Shown piece after piece: positions 14,810-23,995 of a stretch of DNA of 64,000 bases. How positions within the stretch are numbered: position 1 is the stretch's first letter; every line of letters starts with the position of its first letter. The position numbers and the translations under genes are program-made. The notes beneath the pieces were generated by a model. The model made no database searches. It saw only the letters and a program-made list of their open reading frames with translations, and was not told the DNA's origin. Location of the stretch: contig NZ_RWIT01000012.1 of the NCBI RefSeq assembly GCF_003944715.1, forward strand, positions 62,001-126,000. The letters run 5' to 3'. This DNA comes from Hymenobacter rigui (lineage in GTDB: Bacteria > Bacteroidota > Bacteroidia > Cytophagales > Hymenobacteraceae).

Positions 14810-17242
14810 CTACCCAATTACCAGTTCCGTGAAACCTGCACCAACTACCACAGCGGGCAGGGTAAGGCCGGTTTCCAGGGTGGCTTCCGTGGCTTCGGCG
14901 GGCTGGCCGTCGGTGCTGAAGGCGGTGGGCTGGAATGGCAGGCCGTGCAGCACCACGCGGTAGGTAGTCCAGGTAGGCTGGTACTGGCCTTCCGCTTCCT
15001 GCTGGAGCAGCAGGCCGTTTTCGGAGCCGGTTACGCGGAAGCGGCGGGTGGTGCTTTGGCCCTGCTGATAGCCGTAGCCTTCGCCCCCGTCTTCGTAGAG
15101 CACGCTGGTTTCGGTGCCCTGCTTGAAGTACACGTGCAGGGTTACTTCTTCCACCACTTTCTCACCCACGTACTGCATCACGGGGAACATCGGAATAACG
15201 GCCCCGGCCTTGATGAACAGCGGAATCCGCGCAAGGTCGGCAGCGGCCCACACTTCCTGGCCGCCGGTTTTGGCCTCGTCAGTGTAGTAGTAGAACCATT
15301 CGCCGCGGGGCAGGTACATCCAGCGGCCGTCGGCGCCGGGCGTGGTGATGGGGCACACCAGCAGATGGTCGCCGAGGCTGAACTCGGCCATGCGCAGGTA
15401 CGTGTCGGTGTCGGCCTGGTCGAGGAAGGCCAGAGGGCGCAACATGGGCGTGCCCTGGGTGGTGTGCTGCCAGAATGTGGTGTACATGTAGGGCAGCAGG
15501 CGGTAGCGCAGCTCAATGAAGCCCTTGGCCAGCTCCATATAGTGCTCCCCGAAGCTCCAGGGCTCCTGGTCGCCATGGTCGCCGGAGCTGTGGGTGCGGA
15601 AGAATGGATGGAAAGCCCCCAGTGCTACCCAGCGCACGTACAGCTCGCCGTCGGGGGTGTCAATGAAGCCGCCGATATCGGAGCCTATAAACGAGAAGCC
15701 CGAGATGCTCAGGCGCTGACACTGGATGTTGGCCAGCCAGAGGTGCTCCCAGCTAGCAATGTTGTCGCCGGTCCAGCCGGAGGAGTAGCGCTGGCCGCCG
15801 GCGTAGGTGCTGCGCGTGATGGTAAAGGGCCGGTCGGGGTAGCTGAAGGCTTTTACGCCCTCGTTGGTGGCGCGGGCCATCTGCATGCCGTAGATGTTGT
15901 GGGCCTTTTTATGAGAGGCATGGTGGCCATCATAACCAAAGCGCACATCATCCGGGAAGGTCCCCTTCTCAAACACGGCCGGCTCGTTCATATCGTTCCA
16001 CACGCCTTTCACGCCCACCTCCTGGATCAAGCCCTTGAACAGGCCGGCCCACCACTCGCGCACCTCGGGGCGGGTGTAGTCGGGGAAGTTGCAGAGGCCG
16101 GGCCATACTGAGCCCTTCATCAGCGGGCCATCGGCGCGGCGGCAGAAGTAGTCGTTTTTCAGGCCTTCCCGGAACACCGAATAGTCGGGGTCAATCTTGA
16201 TGCCGGGGTCAATGATAACCACGGTTTTGAAGCCATCCTGGGCCAGCTCCTGTACCATGCGCTTGGGCTCGGGGAAGTGCGTGGGGCTCCAGGTAAAGCA
16301 CCGGTACCCGTCCATGTAGTCGATGTCGAGGTAGATGGCGTCGCAGGGGATTTTCCGGTCGCGGAAGCCCTGGGCAATGGCCTTCACGTTGCTCTCGGGA
16401 AAGTAGCTCCACTTGCACTGCTGGTAGCCCAGGGCCCACAGCGGGGGCAGTTCGGGCGGCGAGGTCAGGCGGGTGTACTCCTCGGTTACTTCCATTAGGG
16501 AAGGACCGTAGATGAAGTAGTAGTTCATCTCCCCACCCTGGGCCCAGAACGAGGCCACGTCGGCCCGCTCAGCGGCAAAATCGAAGGAGGCCTTGAACGT
16601 GTTATCGAAGAAGATACCGTGGGCCACCTTCTGGTGCAGGGCCAGGAAGAAGGGAATGTTCTTGTAGAGCGGGTCGGAACCCTTCTGGTAGCCATAAGTA
16701 TCAGTGCCCCAGTTGGTGAACTGCTTGCCGCGCAGGTTCATGTTGTCGGGTTTGTCGCCGAGGCCGTAGTAGTGGGCCCCGCTCTGCACCTGCTTGCTCA
16801 TCTTCACCAGGTCGTTGCCCGAGTCGTAGTCGTACTCCCAGTGGAAGCCCTTCTCGTCGTCGGTGAGCACCAGGCCGGAGCGGTTGAGCACCCGGGTGCG
16901 CATATTTTCCTTGTCCACCACGCAAATCAGCCGGTCGGTGGTGATGCGGTAGTGGTCGGGTTTTTCGCGGAACTCCAGAAACTCCAGCTCCTGACGGGCG
17001 GGCACGCCGTTGGCAAAAGCGTAGCTGAAATCGGGCGGGAATATGCCTTCCGTGATATAGCGGAAGCGCAGCACCTTATCGGTAATTACCTGCAGGCTGA
17101 GCTGCACGCCGTTATCACAGCGGAAAATAAAGTCGGTACCCTGCCGCTCGCCAGACAGTACCCGGCCGGGGTACAGTTCCTGACGGGAACGGGCGGCCAG
17201 GTCGTTGACCATGTAGTTAAGCTCCTGAATATTGTCGGCCAT
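14810..17242 (-). CDS. Glycoside hydrolase family 31, cytoplasmic alpha-glucosidase-like
   Basis: The 810-residue enzyme has full GH31 architecture. An N-terminal beta-sandwich (galactose-mutarotase-like, about 1-230) comes first, then the catalytic barrel with ALGYQQCKWSYFPE, DAIYLDIDYMDGYRCFTW and the nucleophile Asp in GVWNDMNEPAVFEKG (about residue 417), and the acid/base Asp in IGSDIGGF (about 522). C-terminal beta domains follow. GH31 enzymes of this type release alpha-glucose from non-reducing ends. No signal peptide is visible, so it probably works on imported oligosaccharides or glycogen. It shares its neighbourhood with a GT4-like protein and a branching enzyme, which favours alpha-glucan metabolism. 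Confidence 0.94.
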   Translation of the reverse strand: MADNIQELNYMVNDLAARSRQELYPGRVLSGERQGTDFIFRCDNGVQLSLQVITDKVLRFRYITEGIFPPDFSYAFANGVPARQELEFLEFREKPDHYRITTDRLICVVDKENMRTRVLNRSGLVLTDDEKGFHWEYDYDSGNDLVKMSKQVQSGAHYYGLGDKPDNMNLRGKQFTNWGTDTYGYQKGSDPLYKNIPFFLALHQKVAHGIFFDNTFKASFDFAAERADVASFWAQGGEMNYYFIYGPSLMEVTEEYTRLTSPPELPPLWALGYQQCKWSYFPESNVKAIAQGFRDRKIPCDAIYLDIDYMDGYRCFTWSPTHFPEPKRMVQELAQDGFKTVVIIDPGIKIDPDYSVFREGLKNDYFCRRADGPLMKGSVWPGLCNFPDYTRPEVREWWAGLFKGLIQEVGVKGVWNDMNEPAVFEKGTFPDDVRFGYDGHHASHKKAHNIYGMQMARATNEGVKAFSYPDRPFTITRSTYAGGQRYSSGWTGDNIASWEHLWLANIQCQRLSISGFSFIGSDIGGFIDTPDGELYVRWVALGAFHPFFRTHSSGDHGDQEPWSFGEHYMELAKGFIELRYRLLPYMYTTFWQHTTQGTPMLRPLAFLDQADTDTYLRMAEFSLGDHLLVCPITTPGADGRWMYLPRGEWFYYYTDEAKTGGQEVWAAADLARIPLFIKAGAVIPMFPVMQYVGEKVVEEVTLHVYFKQGTETSVLYEDGGEGYGYQQGQSTTRRFRVTGSENGLLLQQEAEGQYQPTWTTYRVVLHGLPFQPTAFSTDGQPAEATEATLETGLTLPAVVVGAGFTELVIG

Positions 17243-17451
17243 GCAAATAGGGGTCGTTCGGAGAGAAGAAAGAAGTGCATTCCGCGCGCTGGCAGTGCCT
17301 TGGTAGCACGGCGGTTCGTAAAGGTAAACAGCTTGCGGGGTACCGCCCAGCGGAAAGCCCGCCGTTTTCGATCAGCCGCCGTTTTCACACTACCGGTACC
17401 TTTTTTCTCTACCTTGCCGTACTCCGGGTTACTGCCTAGCTCCCTTTCCTT

Positions 17452-18591
17452 ATGCCCCCTGCTCCTTTACCTGTGCTATTGCTTGGTTGGAACAATGCGC
17501 CCCGCACCGGGGAATCCGTTCCGGAACTTGGCCCGTTAGTTGAAAATCTGGCCCCGATGGCGCCGTTATCCGTACTGGTACCGCACTTGCCGGCAACTCC
17601 GCTGGCCGAGGCGGCGCACGTAACCTCCCTGGCTGATCTGACACCCGAGCAGGCCCTTGCTTCGGCTCCGCTGAAAAACCCGCATCCCGCCGCCTGGCAC
17701 CGCCCCGCCGCCCCCTATACCGGCACCGCCGCCGATGGCGCGGCCGGCCCGGGCAATGAGCCCGATGCCAGTCCTGGTGGAACCAGCGGAGGTTGGAACA
17801 CACCCGCCGCCCCGTACCTGGGTGCCACCCCGGGCCTGCCCGACACCGAAACCAACGCCGTACTGACCGGTGCACACGGCCTAGTAGCTGACGAGGAACG
17901 CCCGCCGGTTATCGATCAGCGCGCCACCCGGGCCGCCGTGCAGCAAGCCGTAGCGGCGCTGGCCGAAACGACCGAAGCACCTGCGGATACGCTGCTGCTG
18001 AACCCGGATGAGTTTGCCCAGGAAGAAGCCGAGCCCAGTGCCGCCGAAGCAGCCGACCTTGCTCAACCTGCCGGCACGCCGGATTCTGTTCCGGAAACCG
18101 CCTTTACCGCCGCCCAGACTACTTTGCCTGGGGCGTTAGCCGTGCTGGGCGTGGACCTGGCCCCGGATGCCGACCTCAACTTTCAGGTGATTCAGTACGC
18201 CCGCTTTGCCACGCAACAGGCATTGCAGGATACCTTTGCGGTGATTTACGCGCCCGACTGGCCAACCTGGCTGGCGGCGTTGGAAATCCGGCAGCAAACC
18301 GGCCGGCCCTTGGTGCTGCACGTGCACAGTCTGGCCCAGGAGCGCGCCACGCCCGCCGACCGGGGTTGGGCGCTGGAGCTGGAGCGTCTGGCCCTGCGCC
18401 GCGCCGACCTGATTCTGGCTGCTTCCGATGAGTTGGCCCACCGGCTCCGGACGCGGTACCAGATAGCTCCCGAACGACTGCAACTGGTGGAGCCGACCGA
18501 TACCGATACGCTCCGCCGCGTGCTGCAGCAACTTGAAAACCGCATCCCCGGACAACAGTCCGTAGTTCCTCTTTTTCCGCCTACCGCATGA
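17452..18591 (+). CDS. Half-length GT4-like protein with long low-complexity N-terminus
   Basis: The 379-residue protein has a C-terminal region (about 215-379) that resembles the N-terminal Rossmann domain of GT4/GT5 glycosyltransferases. It shows FAVIYAPDWPTWLAALEIR, RPLVLHVHSLAQERATP and ELERLALRRADLILAASDEL. The chain then stops where the nucleotide-sugar-binding second domain should begin. The N-terminal 200 residues include Ala/Pro/Glu-rich spacer with two similar segments (RPAAPYTGT and TPAAPYLGAT). Without the donor domain it is unlikely to transfer sugar alone, so it may be a regulatory or binding relic of a glycogen-synthase-like protein. Its stop overlaps the next start (ATGA). Confidence 0.7.
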   Translation: MPPAPLPVLLLGWNNAPRTGESVPELGPLVENLAPMAPLSVLVPHLPATPLAEAAHVTSLADLTPEQALASAPLKNPHPAAWHRPAAPYTGTAADGAAGPGNEPDASPGGTSGGWNTPAAPYLGATPGLPDTETNAVLTGAHGLVADEERPPVIDQRATRAAVQQAVAALAETTEAPADTLLLNPDEFAQEEAEPSAAEAADLAQPAGTPDSVPETAFTAAQTTLPGALAVLGVDLAPDADLNFQVIQYARFATQQALQDTFAVIYAPDWPTWLAALEIRQQTGRPLVLHVHSLAQERATPADRGWALELERLALRRADLILAASDELAHRLRTRYQIAPERLQLVEPTDTDTLRRVLQQLENRIPGQQSVVPLFPPTA

Positions 18592-19070
18592 GTACAGAAG
18601 CCCCCCTCCGCCACGAATTCGACGCCCCCATGGAAATGGACGGGGCCGACAGCGGCGTTTTCCTGGTTGTTCCGTTCAGTGTATCCGATACCTACGGGGT
18701 AAAGGGCCCACTGGCGGTTATCGGTACTATTGATGGGTTTCCCATCCGTACTAACCTCGTACCGTTCGGCGACGGCCAACACATGCTCAGCATCCGCAAA
18801 GAGGTGCGCAACGCCATCAATAAAACCTGGGCCGACACCGTGCACATGGTGCTGGAGCGTGACACCGAGCCTGGCGGCATTGAGCTGCCCGCTGATTTTG
18901 AACAGGCCTTAGAACGGGCCGGCCTCCGCGTGCAGTTCGACGCCCTGCCCTTCACTCAGCGCAAAGACTTAGCCATGCGCATTGCCCGCACCAAGAAAGA
19001 CGAAGCCCGTTCCCAGCGCATCGAAGACGCCTTGGAAATTGCCCGTACCGGCCGCAAGACCCGGCAGTAG
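18588..19070 (+). CDS. DUF1905/YdeI-OmdA family protein
   Basis: The 160-residue protein has the DUF1905 beta-barrel pattern in its first 95 residues (GVKGPLAVIGTIDGFPIRTN, and HMLSIRKEVRNAINK). A YdeI/OmdA-like helical C-terminus follows (ALPFTQRKDLAMRIARTKKD). In the family DUF1905 and the helical YdeI part are often joined and have been linked to envelope stress or bacteriocin protection, but the biochemical role is unknown. It starts inside the stop codon of the GT4-like gene, so the two are translationally coupled. A second YdeI protein is encoded at 45341-45913. Confidence 0.85.
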   Translation: MSTEAPLRHEFDAPMEMDGADSGVFLVVPFSVSDTYGVKGPLAVIGTIDGFPIRTNLVPFGDGQHMLSIRKEVRNAINKTWADTVHMVLERDTEPGGIELPADFEQALERAGLRVQFDALPFTQRKDLAMRIARTKKDEARSQRIEDALEIARTGRKTRQ

Positions 19071-19081
19071 GTTATAGATTT

Positions 19082-19150
19082 TAGTTGTCAGTTGTTCGTT
19101 GTCAGTTATTAGGATCTTTCTAACAACTGACAACGAACAACTGACAACTA
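19082..19150. repeat. Iterated-word hairpin F3 between convergent genes
   Basis: Arms 19082-19111 and 19121-19150 (30 nt) are inverted with a single mismatch and a 9-nt loop, built from GTTGTCA and GTTGTTC. The right arm contains the stop codon of the branching enzyme gene. It shares words with F2 inside the hydrolase gene. Probable bidirectional terminator. Confidence 0.85.
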
Positions 19151-21202
19151 TACCCGCGCCAGCACCAGCACCGTGCGGCTGGTTACGTAGAGGCTGAGCT
19201 TATTGGTGCCTTCTTCCTGAAAGGTTTCGTAAGTCAAAGCGGCATCAACCCGCCCGAAACCACCGAACTGCGCATCGTCGGAGTTGAGCACGATGCGGTA
19301 GCGGCCGGCCGTAGGTACCGGGAAACGGTAATCGGGCACGCTCCGGTCAACGTGGAAGCTGAATACGAATACCAAGTTGCCCCGCTCGAAAATGAGGACC
19401 TGGTTGGCCGTATCCAGATTAAGCTGCCTGGCCGGACCGGCCGTGAGCAGGCGGTTATTTTTGGCCAGATGCAACATGGCCTTGTCGAACTGCAGCAGGT
19501 ACTGAAACTTCAGTTCCGGGTTGTCGGCCAGGCTCCACTGGCGGCGGGCGAAATGGTGGCTCCAGCCGTTGCCTTCTCGGGGGAAATCCACCCATTCGGG
19601 GTGGCCGAATTCGTTACCGATAAAGTTCAGGTAAGCTTCCCCGCCCAGGCTGAGCGTAGCCAGCCGAATGAGCTTGTGCAGGGCTACTCCCCGGGCCGCT
19701 ACGGGGTCGGGGTCGTCTTTGTGCATGTGCTCGTAGATGGCCTTATCGAGCAGCCAGTGGGCCAGGGTTTTATCGCCCACCAGGGCCTGGTCGTGGCTTT
19801 CGGCGTAGGCCACCGTTTTCTCGCCGGCCCGGCGGTTGGTGAGCACGTGCCAGAGGTCGTAGAGGTTCCAGTCCTCGTCGCGGGTGTGCTTGAGCAGCTT
19901 GATCCAGTAGTCGGGAATACCCATAGCCAGGCGGTAGTCGAACCCGATGCCGCCCTCCTCGATGGGCCGGCACAGGCCGGGCATGCCGCTCATATCCTCG
20001 GCAATGAGAAGGGCGCTGCGCTTCAACTCCCGCACCAGCGTGGTGGCCAGCTGCAGGTAGAGAATGGCATCTTCGTCGGCATCTTCGCCGAAATACTGTT
20101 CGTAGCTGCCGAACCCGACTCCCTCACCGTGGTGATGGTAGAGCATGCTGGTAATACCATCGAAGCGGAATCCATCGAAGTGAAACTCCTCCAGCCAGTA
20201 GCGCAGGTTGCTGAGCAGAAACTGCTGCACTTCGGGTTTGGCGTAGTTGAACAGCTTGGAATCCCAGCCGGGGTGGTTGCCGCGCGGGCCTTCGTGAAAA
20301 TACTGTCCACCCGAGCCGTCGAAATCAGCCAGCCCTTCGGCCTCGTTTTTTACGGCGTGGGAGTGCACCACGTCCAGCAGCACCGCAATGCCCCGGCGGT
20401 GTGCCTCATTAATAAGGTGCTTCAGCTCCTCGGGCGTCCCAAACCGCGACGACACCCCGAAGAAATTGGCTACATGGTAGCCGAACGAGCCGTAGTACGG
20501 GTGCTCCATCACGGCCATCAGCTGCAGGCAGTTATAGCCCTCGGCCTGAATGCGGGGCAGAATCTGATCGGCAAACTCCAGGTAGGAACCCACCTTTCCT
20601 TCTTCCAGCGCCATGCCCACGTGGGCCTCGTAAATCAGCGGCTCGCGCACAAAGTTGGGCACCCGGAATTTCTGGTCCGACCACACAAACGGCTGCTCAG
20701 GCCGCCACACCTGCCCGGCAAAATCCTTGGTTTCGGGGTTTTGTACGGCGCGGCGCAGCATGGCCGGCAGCCGGTCTTTGCCCCCCTTGGCCGTTACCAC
20801 GTGCACTTTGTAGAGAGAGTAGTGCGTGAGGCGGTCCTTGTAGTCTTTGTCGGCCAGAAAAACTTCCCACACCCCATCCTGGCCGCGGGTGAGCGGGGTG
20901 GCCTGCCGGTCCCAGCCGTTGAAGTCGCCCACCAGGTACAGCGCCTCAGCGGCGGGGGCCCACTCCCGGAACCAGTAACCCCGGCGGCGGCCGTCGTAGT
21001 TGAGGCCCAGCCGTTGGTGGGCCAGCGCGAACTTACTCAGGGAGCCGCACTGAGCCGTTATTTCGGCCAGGCGGTGCTCCAGGCGCTGCTGGCGTTGCCG
21101 CAGCACCGGCTCAAACGGGGCCAGCCAGGGGTCGTGCTGCACGAGGGGCAGGTGCGCCGTGGTTTCTTCGGTGGTAGCGGGGGCCAGCGGTTCAGTCGTC
21201 AT
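19148..21202 (-). CDS. glgB: 1,4-alpha-glucan branching enzyme (GH13)
   Basis: The 684-residue enzyme makes alpha-1,6 branches in glycogen-like glucan. A CBM48-like N-terminal domain has YWFREWAPAAEALYLVGDFN. The GH13 regions are VLLDVVHSHAVKN (I), GFRFDGITSM with the nucleophile Asp (II), LIAEDMSG with the acid/base Glu (III) and YAESHDQALVGDKT (IV). The ESHDQ form and the overall arrangement are those of the eukaryote-like branching enzymes (GH13_8), not the E. coli type. The start at 21202 is preferred because a TAGCTTTG -7 box lies 27 bases upstream; an in-frame start at 21328 would run through it. The stop is in hairpin F3. Confidence 0.93.
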   Translation of the reverse strand: MTTEPLAPATTEETTAHLPLVQHDPWLAPFEPVLRQRQQRLEHRLAEITAQCGSLSKFALAHQRLGLNYDGRRRGYWFREWAPAAEALYLVGDFNGWDRQATPLTRGQDGVWEVFLADKDYKDRLTHYSLYKVHVVTAKGGKDRLPAMLRRAVQNPETKDFAGQVWRPEQPFVWSDQKFRVPNFVREPLIYEAHVGMALEEGKVGSYLEFADQILPRIQAEGYNCLQLMAVMEHPYYGSFGYHVANFFGVSSRFGTPEELKHLINEAHRRGIAVLLDVVHSHAVKNEAEGLADFDGSGGQYFHEGPRGNHPGWDSKLFNYAKPEVQQFLLSNLRYWLEEFHFDGFRFDGITSMLYHHHGEGVGFGSYEQYFGEDADEDAILYLQLATTLVRELKRSALLIAEDMSGMPGLCRPIEEGGIGFDYRLAMGIPDYWIKLLKHTRDEDWNLYDLWHVLTNRRAGEKTVAYAESHDQALVGDKTLAHWLLDKAIYEHMHKDDPDPVAARGVALHKLIRLATLSLGGEAYLNFIGNEFGHPEWVDFPREGNGWSHHFARRQWSLADNPELKFQYLLQFDKAMLHLAKNNRLLTAGPARQLNLDTANQVLIFERGNLVFVFSFHVDRSVPDYRFPVPTAGRYRIVLNSDDAQFGGFGRVDAALTYETFQEEGTNKLSLYVTSRTVLVLARV

Positions 21203-21228
21203 AGTCAGGGCACAGGTCTGGTTCAGGC

Positions 21229-21236
21229 CAAAGCTA
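21229..21236 (-). promoter_or_regulatory. -7 box for the branching enzyme gene
   Basis: The minus strand reads TAGCTTTG, an exact match to the Bacteroidota TAnnTTTG -7 element, 27 bases before the chosen start. No clear TTTG -33 partner was found at the usual distance. Confidence 0.4.
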
Positions 21237-21400
21237 CGCGGATTACCGAACCGGGGTTGGTTGTAGGTTAGCCGGTACTGGTTGCCGATTGGCCAGTTAC
21301 TGGTTAAATCGGCATGCATGAACACCATTTCGGGCAGGGCTTCAGGTGCTCCGGCGCGGCGGGCAGTGTATCATTCATGAAAACTACCTGCCGCCTCTTG

Positions 21401-21408
21401 TACCTTTA
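21401..21408 (+). promoter_or_regulatory. -7 box for gamma-glutamyltransferase
   Basis: TACCTTTA at this place is close to the TAnnTTTG consensus and lies only 8 bases before the ATG at 21416, implying a very short leader. It argues against the upstream in-frame ATG codons at 21314 and 21377. Confidence 0.4.
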
Positions 21409-21415
21409 CGTTCCT

Positions 21416-23149
21416 ATGCGCCACCGTATTTCCTTCCTGCTCCTGACGGCCTTGGCCGCCTGCACCACCGCCCAGCCCACCACAAACGCCCCGGCCCCCG
21501 GTGCGGCTATCCTGGCTACCCCCATTCCGGCGGCCACGCCCGTAGTGGCGGCTAAGGCCATGGTGGTATCAGCCCACCCCGAAGCCACCCGCATCGGGGT
21601 AGAAATTCTGCAGAAGGGCGGCAATGCCTACGACGCGGCCGTGGCCGTGCAGTTTGCTTTGGCCGTGGCCCTGCCGGTGGCCGGCAATATCGGGGGCGGC
21701 GGCTTTCTGCTTTACCGAGGGGCCGATGGGCAGGAAGGCGCACTGGATTTCCGGGAAACTGCCCCCGCCGCCGCCTCCCGGGATATGTACCTGGACGCGC
21801 AGGGCAACGTCATCCCCAACCTGAGCACCCTGGGCCACCTGGCCGCCGGCGTGCCCGGCACCGTGGCCGGCATGTGGGTGCTGCACCAGAAGCTGGGCAA
21901 GCTGCCGTGGAAGGACGTGGTGCAGCCCGCCGTAGACCTGGCCGCCAAGGGCCTCAAACTGACCGAAAAGGAAGCCGCCGGGCTGAACAACCAACACGAC
22001 ACCTTCGCCAGGCTTAACCCCGGCAGTGCGTACCTCAAAGCGGGTTCCTGGGCAGCCGGAGAGGTGATTCAATACCCCGACCTGGCCCGCACGCTCGGCC
22101 GCATCCGTGACCAGGGCAAGGCCGGTTTTTACGAAGGCCCCACGGCTGATTTGCTGGTGGCCGAAATGCAGCGCGGCAAAGGCATCATCACCAGGCAGGA
22201 TTTGCTGAAGTACGAGCCGAAGTGGCGCACCCCGCTGCACGGCCAGTACCGCGGCTACGAGGTGCTCACGTTTCCGCCGCCCAGCTCCGGCGGCGTGGCG
22301 CTGCTGCAGATGCTGCAGATGCTGGAGCCCTACAACCTGGGCCAGGCCGGCTGGCACTCGCCCCAGGCCACGCACTGGATTACAGAGGCCCAGCGCCGCG
22401 TGTACGCCGACCGCGCTACCTACCTCGGCGACCCGGACTTCGGCCGCGTGCCCGTGCCGCAGCTGCTGGAGAAGAATTATAATAAGCAGCGCATGGCCAC
22501 TACCCTACCCTACCGCGCCACCCCCAGCGCCCAGGTAACGGCCGGCGCTAATCTGCCTGGCTATGAATCGGACCAGACCACGCACTACAACGTGGTGGAC
22601 GCCCAGGGCAACGCCGTGAGCTGCACCACTACCCTCAACGGGGCCTACGGCAGCAAGGTAGTGGTGGCCGGAGCCGGCTTCCTGCTCAACAACGAAATGG
22701 ACGACTTCAGCAGCAAGCCCGGCACGCCCAACTCCTATGGGTTAGTGGGCGGCGCGGCCAACGCCATTGCGCCCGGCAAGCGCATGCTGTCTTCCATGAC
22801 GCCGGCCATTCTCACCAAAGGCAACAAGCTGGCCCTGGTAACCGGCACGCCCGGCGGCAGCACCATCATCACCAGCGTGCTGCAGTCCATCCTGAATGTG
22901 GTGGACTACGGCATGAACGCCCAGCAGGCCGTGGCCGCCCGCCGCCTGCACCACCAGTGGCTGCCGGATCAGATTGACGTGGAAGCCGGAGCCCTGCTGC
23001 CCGCCGCCCAGGATACGCTGCAGGCCCGGGGCTACAAACTCAGCCCCCGCGGTGGCTGGGGCCGGGTAGAAGTCATCCGGGTGCTGCCCGATGGTAAGCT
23101 GGAAGGTGGCGCCGACCCCCGCGGCGACGACGCAGCGGCGGGGTATTAA
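21416..23149 (+). CDS. ggt: Gamma-glutamyltransferase, lipoprotein form
   Basis: The 577-residue protein is a self-cleaving gamma-glutamyltransferase that splits or transfers the gamma-glutamyl group of glutathione and related peptides. The signal peptide ends LLLTALAAC, a lipobox, so it should be membrane anchored. The large-subunit start GGNAYDAAVAVQFALAV and NIGGGGFLLYR are typical. The nucleophile Thr that begins the small subunit is in SDQTTHYNVVDAQGNAVSCT (near residue 388), and the lid and C-terminal glycine loop (NNEMDDFSSKPG, TGTPGGSTI) follow. Length fits the family. It stands alone, divergent from the branching enzyme gene. Confidence 0.94.
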   Translation: MRHRISFLLLTALAACTTAQPTTNAPAPGAAILATPIPAATPVVAAKAMVVSAHPEATRIGVEILQKGGNAYDAAVAVQFALAVALPVAGNIGGGGFLLYRGADGQEGALDFRETAPAAASRDMYLDAQGNVIPNLSTLGHLAAGVPGTVAGMWVLHQKLGKLPWKDVVQPAVDLAAKGLKLTEKEAAGLNNQHDTFARLNPGSAYLKAGSWAAGEVIQYPDLARTLGRIRDQGKAGFYEGPTADLLVAEMQRGKGIITRQDLLKYEPKWRTPLHGQYRGYEVLTFPPPSSGGVALLQMLQMLEPYNLGQAGWHSPQATHWITEAQRRVYADRATYLGDPDFGRVPVPQLLEKNYNKQRMATTLPYRATPSAQVTAGANLPGYESDQTTHYNVVDAQGNAVSCTTTLNGAYGSKVVVAGAGFLLNNEMDDFSSKPGTPNSYGLVGGAANAIAPGKRMLSSMTPAILTKGNKLALVTGTPGGSTIITSVLQSILNVVDYGMNAQQAVAARRLHHQWLPDQIDVEAGALLPAAQDTLQARGYKLSPRGGWGRVEVIRVLPDGKLEGGADPRGDDAAAGY

Positions 23150-23995
23150 GCAGCATAAACGGTAAGCCCAGACAAATCAGATTACACGGAGCAGATCGGG
23201 CATGAAGAAGGCCATAAACTCCCGTACGGATTGCCGCCGGCGCACTACCTCCATCCGAACGCGCCAGACACCATGTCGGGCGGACGCCAGCCAGCAGGCC
23301 CCGTAAGACCGGAGACCGGGCCATCTTCCGGGTAGCTCTTGCTGACGGCTCAGTGGACCGGCCTTCCGGGCTAATAACGGCTGTTGCCCTACTTGAGGCA
23401 CCGCAGCCCAAGTAGCAGCCGCCGGCAAACCGAGCCGGGAACTGCCGTTATTTTAGAAAACTATGGTGTACGGAAGCGACTTAGTGAAACTAAGACACCA
23501 AAAGCCTCAGTGGGCAGATAGCTTCACAAAATACAGTTTTATCAAAATAATACTATTTATCTGTATATCAATTTGTTCGACCCGATTTGACTGGCTAATG
23601 CCAGTTGAAAGCCGCTCAGCTACGGGATTAACTCTTATTAGTTACAAATGGCTACAAAATGCTATTAAAAATGAATTTATTTTAGCAAGTTTGCGTGCTT
23701 TTCCACCAGACCACGGTGGTTACGCGCCTGCTACTTTCTCTATTGTGCTAGTGCCTGCCCAGTTATTCGAGCAGTCTCCTACTTAATCAGGCAGCTATAC
23801 AAATACCTGCTTGGCTTCGCCGAACTATCCTTGCTCTTGGGCTACGACCTGCGCGGTCCTACGCTCTGCACACACCCATCTATTGCATTGCCTTCTCCTG
23901 CTTTGCGGCGGGCCAGGTAGCGTATGCCCTCCTTCTCCCCTGGCACGAGGCCACGGGGCTTATACATCTACCTCCACTTTCCCATTCCAACTGTT
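23150..23995. other. 846-base tract without a convincing gene, partly AT-rich
   Basis: No recognisable gene lies between the gamma-glutamyltransferase stop and the tail-collar start. Bases 23150-23455 have normal GC and several short minus-strand frames without family features. Bases 23456-23790 are markedly AT-rich, unlike the surrounding sequence, and hold one + frame of low quality. The change in composition suggests foreign DNA or a decayed gene. Confidence 0.5.
23463..23786 (+). CDS. Doubtful 107-residue frame in AT-rich tract
   Basis: This frame begins with ATG and would give a 107-residue product with one hydrophobic segment (FIKIILFICISICS, about residues 26-40). Its codons favour A and T in the third position, unlike every sure gene in the window. 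No family is recognised and there is no terminator or promoter support. It may be the remnant of a transferred gene or not coding at all. Confidence 0.2.
   Translation: MVYGSDLVKLRHQKPQWADSFTKYSFIKIILFICISICSTRFDWLMPVESRSATGLTLISYKWLQNAIKNEFILASLRAFPPDHGGYAPATFSIVLVPAQLFEQSPT

Noticed and set aside
19352..21271. A 639-codon open frame on + opposite the branching enzyme
   Set aside because: It mirrors the glgB frame in GC-rich DNA, has no family motif and an unnatural His/Gln/Val-rich composition; the minus-strand GH13 motifs are decisive.
23073..23428. Minus-strand frames after ggt considered as a transposase remnant
   Set aside because: No DDE, Y1 or helix-turn-helix signature could be made out in any frame; left as uncalled.
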